From positions 1,054,001 through 1,118,000 of the forward strand of contig JAFCMP010000536.1 of NCBI GenBank assembly GCA_017506865.1: 64,000 nt of DNA. The letters run 5' to 3'. This stretch comes from Tribonema minus (taxonomy: Eukaryota > Sar > Xanthophyceae > Tribonematales > Tribonemataceae). Shown in pieces: positions 58,501-64,000 of this stretch (position 1 is its first letter; the number at the start of each line of letters is the position of its first letter). A program made the position numbers and the translations under genes. The notes below the pieces were generated by a model. It did not search any database and was not told where the DNA came from. It saw nothing but the letters and a program-made list of their open reading frames with translations.

Positions 58501-61500
58501 GCGAAAGCAAGGCGCTGAGTCAGCCAATCAGACCGCACATCTCATAATGTAAATCAGTGGGCGCATGCTGATGCTTGGAGGAAACAATAATTATGCATTA
58601 CGGCACATTTTAAATAAGAAAACAATCAGACCACACATCTCATAATGTAATTCAGTGGGCGCATGCTGATGATTGAAGGAAACAATAGTTATGCATGACT
58701 GCACATTTTGAACAAGTAAAACTATTGTAACCACAACATAGTTGTGTGCCATGAGCTGCCCACTGATGCTTCAAGGACGACTGAGCATTCTGATTGGCTC
58801 CGTATGGAAGGGTCATGCGCGCACGTCAGTGATTGGTAACTGGTTCAATTACAGTACTTGATATTGTCCAGTGTAAAGCGATTGGGGGCTGGTTGTGTGT
58901 GGAGTGTGTGGCAAGGCGGTGAGCAGCAGCAGGGGTGTGTGGACTGCAGTGAGCGGGGGCGGTGCAGATGACTGCAAGCACTTGGCGGCCGGCCGCAGTG
59001 ATGAAGTATACCATCAACGTGAAGTGCAACTTCAATACTTTTGTCACAAGGAAGACGACAACACCAAAGAGTAAGCTTGACTTCAATGGTATCGGCTGTT
59101 TCACGCCCTACCAGTAAGTGAGCGTTGATGATGAGTATAACTTCAGAGGACATATACGATCTTCCGCACTGACCATTGGAAGCTACCCGCGAGTATTGCA
59201 GGCGTGATGCCAGGAAAACATCTGCTACTGAAAGCGCGTGACCGGCGGGTAAACAAAGTGGCCTACCGGCAGGGACAACAGCAATTGACGATATCCATCA
59301 TGCCAGCTTCAGGTGTAAAGGTGTGCAGGATCGAGGCAAGGGGCCATACATAAGGTATGTACGTATGATGTTCAGTGTCGGACATCACGGCACTTCACAG
59401 AGGCACTTTCTGGGTCACAGTCGCACGTGTGTGGGGTATCAAGAGGACTTGCTGGAGCTGCACTCACATGCTTTCCACGGCTGGTGCAGCCGATTCTCCA
59501 CTGTTGCACTCGCAGCTGGATAGCGTAAATCATTGGTATCGTTGCGTACTATATTGAGTTGTGCTCGGGGGTGGAAAGACCATTATGAACCACGTCGTGT
59601 ACAACATGTATGCTCCTACTGAGCTAGTGCACGCCATCCCTGCTGGAACATACACACTATTGATGTGTGCCTCAAAATGCTGACTGTAGGGCCTGCCAGT
59701 TCGACTTGATTTGTCTGGCTGGGTAGAGCCCAGGACAGGGAGCATTCCCCAAACCACTGTGCATGGCGGTGGGGGGGCGGGACGGGCTCTGAGGTCTAGC
59801 TCATATATGCATACATAGATCCGCTACCAATATGCAAATGGTAACTTTTTCACGTGCAAATGGCAACTTTTCACGTGTAAAGTCTGCTCGGCTTCTCGAA
59901 ATCAGGGCCCAAACATACTGACAGCTGAACACACTATCATCAGCGCCTGATACTGTATTACCCAAAGCTGATATATGCCTAGATCCGCCGCCAGCATGTA
60001 TACAACCAGCAACTGGCTTGGCTTCCCCGAATCGGAGCCCAGAACACACTGACTGCCGAAAACACACTCACCAGCACTGCATATCACGACACTTAACTCG
60101 CAGGAATGACGTTAGCGCTCACTTCGATGCAGCGTAATCTGTATTAGGTACCCTGCGCATGATCCCGTGGTGCACTGTTAAGATACAGCAGTGGCTAGTG
60201 GTGACGCCAGCACACGCATGAGATTTTCACATACAGCTTAAGTGTGCCTGTCATGTCCAATGTTTAATACAAGTGGGCTGCCCTCACGTTCAGTGACTCT
60301 GAAAAATTACCGTCTGCAGACAAGTTGAAGTTAGCTGGGCCCGTGTGGGGGCACCAGCTCTCAATACCTTATGCTGTTGTCCACATTTAGATTGCAAACA
60401 TCAATTTAACGCAGTGCTGCTGCTGCACAAGTCTTAGACAATTTCTCAAATTGCGGTCTTGAGTCATACCGGAGCGTCACATGCTTGGACATAGAGCACT
60501 TTTCTGGCAGCAGGACGCATCCCTGCAGATGCTCTCTTTGTTAACTACAGCAGTACAGTAGCAATATGTTCCTTGTTTGCACTGAAAAAGTACTTTGGTA
60601 CTAAGCTTGAAAGCTTATTTGCGATGTGGCCGCCGACTTCCGCGGACGTTTCTCGTGGCAAGGTGCATATGATGGTCAACTTGCTATAAGAGTGCCACAG
60701 GATCCGCTTCTTGAAGTCAGAGCCCACAAGACACTGGCTGCCAAAGACAGACTTGTCAGCGCCTGGTATCATATGACTACACTGCAGAAGTGAAGTTGGC
60801 ACTGACTTTGATGCAACACAATCTCAAGTAGGTACGCTGCGCATGATCCCGTGGTGCACTCTTTGGGATCTGCACCAATGGCTCGTGATGACGATAGCAT
60901 GCACAATGTTTTCATGTACTGCTTGAATGTGCTTGTCGTGTCAAATGTCCAACGCAGTGGGCTGCCCTCAGCTTCGGTGGCATTACAAGATGCAGTCGGT
61001 GGAAAAGTTGAAGTTGATTTGGTGCCGCTGTGGCGCAAAGCACCAGTCCTTATATACCTTGAATTGTTGTCAACATTTGATTGCTAGAACCAAATTTGAG
61101 GCAGTACTGCTGCAGCACAACTTTTGGGCAATTTATCAAACTGCGGACCCACAGCGATTCGACTGACATGATTTTTCTGCGCCGGAGCGTCACGTGCTGG
61201 GCATTTGAGCAGCAATTCCGGCAGCAAGACGCAATCCCTGAGGATGCTCTCTTCGTCATCAGTTGCAGCAGCCGCAATATATCCTGGTCTGCACTGAAAT
61301 AGTGGATGCACTAAGCTTGAAAGCAGGAGAAGCTTGCGAAGTGGCCGCCGACTTCTGCGGACGTTTCTCGCGGCAAGGTGGTTAATGTGTGTTATAAGTA
61401 CGCAACCTCCGCGTTAAAGGCAATTATGATGGACTTTGCAACGGAGGCGCTTCTAGGACGCGTTTGATGTAGCACACACATGGCACAGGTGTCGCTTTTC

Positions 61501-61603
61501 CAGGAGTTTTCTCAGCAGGTACCTTGTTATCCCTGTGGGCCTGTAGCCGCCGAAAGGTGCTTTTGACCAGATCTGCCTCCACGTAGTCATTGGACGAAGC
61601 CAT
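46572..61603 (-). CDS. ArfGAP2/3-type Arf GTPase-activating protein
   Basis: Eleven exons: 61523-61603, 57912-58058, 56303-56443, 55417-55663, 53974-54182, 52672-52773, 51490-51528, 50015-50109, 48852-49034, 47656-47799, 46572-46752. All junctions are GT-AG, the phases agree throughout, and the total is exactly 522 residues plus stop. It stimulates GTP hydrolysis on Arf during COPI vesicle formation at the Golgi. The zinc finger is C29-x2-C32-x16-C49-x2-C52, with the arginine finger at R57 in [11 protein letters not shown]. The [14 protein letters not shown] block follows in exon 3. Exon 4 is Pro-rich; exon 6 has [13 protein letters not shown], like the lysine-rich motif of ArfGAP2/3 and plant AGD8-10. 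Exons 8-11 carry Ser/Tyr repeats and the ArfGAP-type KGIGSDML and AIGSDAYFG motifs; the C-terminus is GILGDFQYR. Intron 1 is 3.5 kb. Several later introns consist largely of repeats of the flanking exon edges and telomere-like repeats. Exon 7 (13 codons) is the least certain. Confidence 0.92.
46985..47340 (-). repeat. Diverged acceptor-side repeats upstream of ArfGAP exon 11
   Basis: Two related segments, near 47095-47125 and 47290-47330, share 'atggggcgaggcaagcgca' and resemble, loosely, the region around the exon 11 acceptor. This is weaker than the other arrays. Confidence 0.45.
48164..48231. repeat. 17-bp tandem repeat, four units
   Basis: The unit tgacgctccacagcatg occurs four times head to tail (the first with a c in place of the leading t), followed by a changed fifth. 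It lies in the intron between ArfGAP exons 9 and 10. Confidence 0.9.
48553..48851 (-). repeat. Donor-side copy of ArfGAP exon 9 bracketed by telomere-like repeats
   Basis: A copy of about 90 bp (48646-48735) of the 3' end of exon 9, with its GTGAG donor, lies in the next intron about 205 bp downstream of the real junction and still encodes the AYGGSSA...[10 protein letters not shown] end with changes. It is flanked by CCCTAA-type repeats at 48553-48575 and 48732-48775. Confidence 0.85.
49035..49425 (-). repeat. Acceptor-side copies of ArfGAP exon 9
   Basis: The first 20-25 bases of exon 9 with the preceding GCGCAG acceptor are repeated near 49190-49220 and 49377-49412. The copies have a CAG acceptor at the corresponding place ('gagctgcgcaggtgat' in plus-strand view) and are spaced about 180 bp. 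Confidence 0.8.
49790..50014 (-). repeat. Donor-side copy of ArfGAP exon 8
   Basis: The last 45 bp of exon 8, encoding [10 protein letters not shown], plus the donor, are repeated at about 49787-49831, roughly 230 bp downstream of the real donor. The copy ends in AAAGGTGCGCC, so a usable GT remains. A short run of 'cccctaacccc' follows. Confidence 0.8.
50128..52114. repeat. Cluster of interstitial telomere-like repeats
   Basis: Short runs of CCCTAA or TTAGGG, pure or with one-base variants, occur at about 50131-50148, 50277-50290, 50429-50466, 50663-50707, 51041-51091, 51191-51240, 51281-51298, 51890-51930 and 52047-52114. Both orientations occur. All lie in two or three ArfGAP introns, between exons 6 and 8. 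Confidence 0.85.
51381..51870 (-). repeat. Copies of the small ArfGAP exon 7 on both sides
   Basis: The 39-bp exon 7 (51490-51528) has a partial copy on its downstream side at about 51384-51412 and more diverged acceptor-side copies around 51640-51680 and 51835-51870. The downstream copy retains the AAAQAE coding phrase but lacks an acceptor. Confidence 0.6.
52255..52520. repeat. 155-bp tandem duplication in ArfGAP intron 6
   Basis: The phrase ctcagcgagtgctcagcagc at 52271 recurs at 52426, with further similarity on both sides (gaacccatgtac and aagcaagccaca). It does not obviously derive from an exon edge. Confidence 0.75.
52774..53270 (-). repeat. Acceptor-side array of ArfGAP exon 6
   Basis: The first 38 bp of exon 6 with its GCCTGCAG acceptor are repeated three times upstream, near 52920, 53053 and 53193, giving periods of 146, 133 and 140 bp. 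Each unit also contains about 95 bp of intron with an ACTTCAACTTGAAGTAC-type palindrome and 'tggggtacatc'. The TGCAG acceptor is kept, and the units still encode ATKKLGAR with small changes. Confidence 0.92.
53870..53973 (-). repeat. Donor-side copy of ArfGAP exon 5
   Basis: About 40 bp of the exon 5 end, encoding PPKPTLRK in the exon, recurs at about 53865-53905 as PLKSTPRQ followed by a GTACG donor. The copy is about 105 bp downstream of the real donor. Confidence 0.75.
54183..54930 (-). repeat. Acceptor-side array of ArfGAP exon 5
   Basis: The segment around the exon 5 acceptor (CCTCCTGTGCAG followed by cagcgcctgc) is repeated at about 54370-54400, 54525-54560, 54698-54730 and 54890-54920. 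Periods are roughly 150-190 bp. The copies share 'aggcaacaaggtcactcgcg'-type intron sequence, and most retain an AG at the same place. Confidence 0.88.
55206..55416 (-). repeat. Donor-side copy of ArfGAP exon 4
   Basis: About 60 bp of the Pro/Ala-rich exon 4 end recurs near 55222-55275, in plus-strand view cacctggaacgggcggcgac. The copy keeps the CAG|GTGTG donor position. Confidence 0.75.
55664..55830 (-). repeat. Acceptor-side copy of ArfGAP exon 4 and G-rich tract
   Basis: A diverged copy of the exon 4 start, still reading LIAET after a CATCAG acceptor, lies at about 55730-55780. Between it and the real acceptor is a run of about 25 G (55685-55706) on the plus strand, forming an extreme polypyrimidine tract for the minus-strand gene. 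Confidence 0.75.
56035..56302 (-). repeat. Donor-side array of ArfGAP exon 3
   Basis: Two copies of the last ~50 bp of exon 3 lie downstream, beginning at about 56039 and 56156. Their surrounding units of about 118 bp are almost identical to each other, including 'cttctataaatgtagtgtat'. The copies still encode YRAHLKQ-like residues followed by a GTATTC or GTAGTA-type donor. Confidence 0.92.
56444..57035 (-). repeat. Acceptor-side array of ArfGAP exon 3
   Basis: The first ~40 bp of exon 3 ([11 protein letters not shown]) with its CGCAG-type acceptor is repeated upstream near 56542-56587, 56697-56738, 56848-56889 and, weakly, 56990-57024. Periods are about 130-150 bp, and each unit includes an 'acttcaagttgaagttgacat'-like phrase. 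Confidence 0.9.
57217..57911 (-). repeat. Donor-side array of ArfGAP exon 2 (largest)
   Basis: The end of the zinc-finger exon with its donor is repeated five times downstream, with the 3' edge of each copy near 57793, 57676, 57546, 57451 and 57341 (real one at 57912). Periods are about 95-130 bp. All five copies keep a GT donor, most as CAG|GTACG or CAG|GTGCG. The copies near 57676 and 57546 still encode [17 protein letters not shown] or a close variant. Between copies is a recurring intron phrase (aacttcaagttgtccattga and variants). Confidence 0.93.
58059..58375 (-). repeat. Acceptor-side array of ArfGAP exon 2
   Basis: The start of exon 2 (VCFDCPTRN) recurs upstream at about 58150-58178, 58218-58249 and 58340-58371. 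Two copies keep the AG acceptor; the middle one does not. Units are separated by 'cacttcaagttgaagt' palindromes. Confidence 0.9.
58525..58721. repeat. 98-bp tandem duplication in ArfGAP intron 1
   Basis: Two adjacent units beginning caatcagaccgcacatctca, with period 98 bp and a handful of differences. Confidence 0.88.
59990..61383. repeat. Diverged tandem duplication of about 700 bp in ArfGAP intron 1
   Basis: Several blocks recur in the same order: catgatcccgtggtgcact (60158 and 60842), the phrase around gtgggctgccctcacg (about 60270 and 60957), and tggccgccgacttcygcgga (about 60625 and 61340). The offset is about 685-715 bp. A further, shorter duplication of about 113 bp (59888 versus 60001) lies at the left end. 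No convincing ORF was found in both units. Confidence 0.8.
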
Positions 61604-62977
61604 AGTCCCCAGCGCCCTCGCTCCTTACTTCGTCGGTTCGTCCGTTCGCTCTCAGCAAGGTTTCTCAAACGTGAGTAAAACGAAGAAGTTTGAAACTTGA
61701 AGTGTGTGACTCGTTTCAGGACTCGTTTCCTTCTGGCTTTCATCATGTGGACCGTGACATCAGGCTCGTAGGATGAAAAGTCGGTCTCATGTTTCCTTCC
61801 TGATTATACATAGCAAGTGCACCGTAGCAGCATTGAGGGTTGGGTGATGTTCATAGTCAAGGGTCTCATGCTTCGATTGCCAAGTGGACTGCCTGGTCGC
61901 CAACTGCATTCAAGAATAGAGAAAGCTTTCTCACAGCAGCAGGTACACCCAACAAACAGAACCATCGTCAATGCGGTCAGGTGCAGCAAAGCAGAGCCAT
62001 GTTTCTTGTCTTGCATGATACCTGGCACTCCGCAGCAAAGATGTGTGCAAGCGGCAATGGAGTCCAGCCGCTTGATGAGAGCACTGATAAGCATCACCGC
62101 CGCGACTGGTTCAAGCAGCACATGATTCTAGCCATCTCACCAGCAGCTGCCAGACAGTGATCACGACGACGGTACGAGTTCTGAAACTGCGGTAACTCAA
62201 TAAAAGCAAAGCGTGCACTGCAAGTACGCCTGCTTGCCGGCAGCAAGCAGCAGCGCCAGTAAACGACGAGCGCACTGAATCCCCCTGCACAACCTCCACT
62301 TCACATGCAATGGTGGTCCATTTACTGGCCACGGCGCGGAACGAAACGGTCTGATCTGCGCAGCGCGTGGTTCCCTCCGTTCCTCCACGCCCGCTCTGCA
62401 AACACCGTCTCATACCGCGCCGCGCCGGCGAGGCAGGGCTGGCAGCACTCCGTTATACTTTCCCCGTTCTGTACAAAATATCCCCCCCCCCTCCCCCCCC
62501 CCCCCCCATCCCCCCCATGCCCCCCGTAGGGGCCACGCGCGAGCGCGGGGACGCAGATACGCGCGTCTGCACGCAGCGGTGTTACTCCTTTGTTGAAGTA
62601 CCGTTCCATGCGCAGACGCAGCGCCGCCGCACACCAACACACACTTCACAATCACACACGGATGTACTGCCGCCCTCTCTGGTGGACGCTTCGGACCCCC
62701 CCCCCCCCCCTTTCGCCTCAGGGGGCGCGCACTCTCCATCGCCCCCCCCCCCTTCCTTGAGGGGGCGACCCGAAACCGCCGCACAGTTTTCTGGGGGCGC
62801 TCGAGCCCCGCCGGTCCACCACGATTTTTACCCCGCCCCCCTCCCCCCGCCTTTCCCCCTTCCAGACACGCCCCGACCCTTCTGGTGCCCATTACTCTTT
62901 TGACAACTCCTCAGACCCCCACTTCACACGTGAGGGGGAAAGGAGGAAGGGGGTAGGGTAGGTAGGTAGTCACAGGT
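61604..62977. other. Spacer between ArfGAP start and CFAP20 stop
   Basis: No gene seen. It holds the ArfGAP 5' flank and the CFAP20 3' flank. C-rich homopolymer blocks lie at 62481-62524, 62697-62710 and 62739-62752; in the minus-strand sense these are G runs. No core promoter motif identified. Confidence 0.4.
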
Positions 62978-64000
62978 TTAAGCGGTGGCACCCGCCATGG
63001 GCGCCCCCGCGCCCTCCTGCTTGGTGATGGGCAGGAAGAGCTTGAACTCAGGGGGGAGCTCCTCCTCCGAGTACAGCCTGAAGGGGGGTTACGGGGGGGG
63101 GGGGGGGTAAGGGGGGGCATGACTGTTAGCATGTACATGTCAACACAGTGCTGAAAGACGAAGCCGTGGCTCATTGAGAGGCAGCTTTGCGGTGCAGAAA
63201 TGCGCAGGCGACGCGAGTGGCGTAGTACTGGCGAGTATCCAGGTCTTGCAGTGTCAGGGTCACGAGATAATAGAATCATGACGGTGCTCGACGATGCGGC
63301 ATTTGGCGGCGACATGCGCATAGTTGGTTGGCTGCTTCAGAAGATGCAGTTCCAGCTCTCATCTGTCACAATGCAGGCAGCGGCAGCAACGCTTACGGCT
63401 CCATGTGCCAAACTCTAGCCCTAGATGCGTACGGCACGGCGACTTGCGCCCGTCTGAGAGTAGTTGCGGCGGATGCAACAATCAGGCCTGGATCTCGACA
63501 AGCAACTACTCAGTGCACTTGATCCCCTGCGTATGTAGCAACCGGGTACGGCGACCCTGACCCTAGCCCTAGGTCTGCACGGCACAGCAGCGCTCACCTG
63601 TCGGAGAAGTAGATGCGGCGGATGCGGCAGTTGGCGTGGATTTGAACGCGCAGCGTCTCAATGTAGTTGGTCCCGTACGCGCGCCGCGTGAAGTCGCTGA
63701 GGTTAAACTGTATCTGGTTCCAGCCCTCGTCGAGGCGCATGGGCATGGTGCAGATGAACGGCTTCACGCGCGTTGTGCTCTGCAGCGGCGGCGGCGGCGG
63801 CAGCGGCAGCGTAGCGGCGGGCGACATCAGTAAACGGATGTTGTGCACGGTGTCATATTTGGAAATGGTACCGTCACTGATGAATATGCGTTCCTGCGTT
63901 TGATTTTAACTTCAAGTGTGGTTCCAGCCCTCGTCCAGGCGAATGGGCATGGTGCAGATGAGCGGCTTGACACGCGTCGTGCTCTGCGGCGGCGGCGGCG
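62978..64000 (-). CDS. CFAP20: CFAP20/BUG22 ciliary protein (3' part)
   Basis: Two exons are inside the window: 63598-63779 (start of the window's coding part) and 62978-63077 (last exon, TAA at 62978-62980). The junction is phase 2, with GTGAGC and CTTCAG. The sequence matches CFAP20 almost residue for residue, for example [38 protein letters not shown] and [16 protein letters not shown]20 is an inner-junction protein of ciliary doublet microtubules and is also found at basal bodies. The C-terminus has a short Gly/Ala-rich extension ([13 protein letters not shown]). The upstream exons lie beyond the right edge. The gene implies a lineage that builds cilia, or recently did. Confidence 0.93.
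63440..63500 (-). repeat. Donor-side copy in the CFAP20 intron
   Basis: The segment near 63452-63500 resembles the last ~48 bp of the exon ending at 63598 (shared 'gtagttgcggcggatgc' versus 'gtagatgcggcggatgc'), with many changes. A short 'ccctgaccctagccctagg' telomere-like run follows at 63553-63572. Confidence 0.6.
63918..63983 (-). repeat. Acceptor-side copy in the next CFAP20 intron
   Basis: The first 66 bp of the exon starting at 63779 recur 204 bp upstream, after an intact CGCAG acceptor, still encoding [18 protein letters not shown]. The copy ends in CACTTGAAGTT, the palindromic motif seen in the other arrays, so it is not a full exon. Confidence 0.9.

Noticed and set aside
60769-61087. 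Open frames on both strands of the intron 1 duplication as a gene
   Set aside because: Frames are not conserved between the two units and show no motif.
1-64000. tRNA, rRNA or other structured RNA genes
   Set aside because: No cloverleaf-like box A/box B pair or rRNA-like segment was noticed by eye; a covariance-model scan would be needed to be sure.

Overview
This is nuclear DNA from an intron-rich eukaryote. All genes I could model are split by GT-AG introns, coding exons are rich in GCC/GCG/CTG/GTG codons, and there is a ciliary gene (CFAP20), a mitochondrial carrier, R2/NeSL-style LINEs and alanine-rich low-complexity tracts. A unicellular alga, most likely green, fits best, but the lineage cannot be fixed from the sequence. 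Interstitial telomere-like repeats are of the TTAGGG type, not the land-plant TTTAGGG type.

Layout. 1-7 kb: a small minus-strand gene of unknown family (three exons, 214 aa) whose long intron holds an orphan terminal exon. 7.6-13.3 kb: three head-to-tail, 5'-truncated copies of one LINE with reverse transcriptase and restriction-like endonuclease. 13.3-20.2 kb: mostly decayed sequence with a fragment of the same LINE and several unassigned ORFs. 20.2-25.7 kb: two diverged paralogues of an unrecognised family, head to head. 26.1-30.6 kb: a broken Ty3/gypsy-like pol fossil. 30.8-36.0 kb: a six-exon FCP1/SCP-like HAD phosphatase on the plus strand. 36.6-39.7 kb: a second, different LINE. 40.1-45.8 kb: mitochondrial S-adenosylmethionine carrier (eight exons, 280 aa, minus). 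46.6-61.6 kb: an ArfGAP2/3-type Arf GTPase-activating protein (eleven exons, 522 aa, minus). 63.0-64.0 kb: the 3' part of CFAP20/BUG22 (minus, continuing past the window).

The most striking feature is not a gene. In the carrier, ArfGAP and CFAP20 genes, many introns contain short tandem arrays that repeat the edge of the neighbouring exon together with its splice site. Donor-side copies lie just downstream of the exon and acceptor-side copies just upstream. Units are about 70-200 bp and carry 35-90 bp of exon, often still encoding the same residues and still ending in an intact GT or AG. They are interspersed with a small palindromic motif (ACTTCAAGTTGAAGT and variants) and, in the ArfGAP introns, with telomere-like repeats. 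I call these splice-junction minisatellites; I know of no named repeat class with this architecture.

The host genes are ordinary housekeeping functions (vesicle traffic, SAM import, protein dephosphorylation, cilium structure) with no sign of an operon-like joint role. Coding regions were assembled by hand from conserved protein motifs, splice sites and exact phase agreement; upstream exons of several genes remain unplaced.
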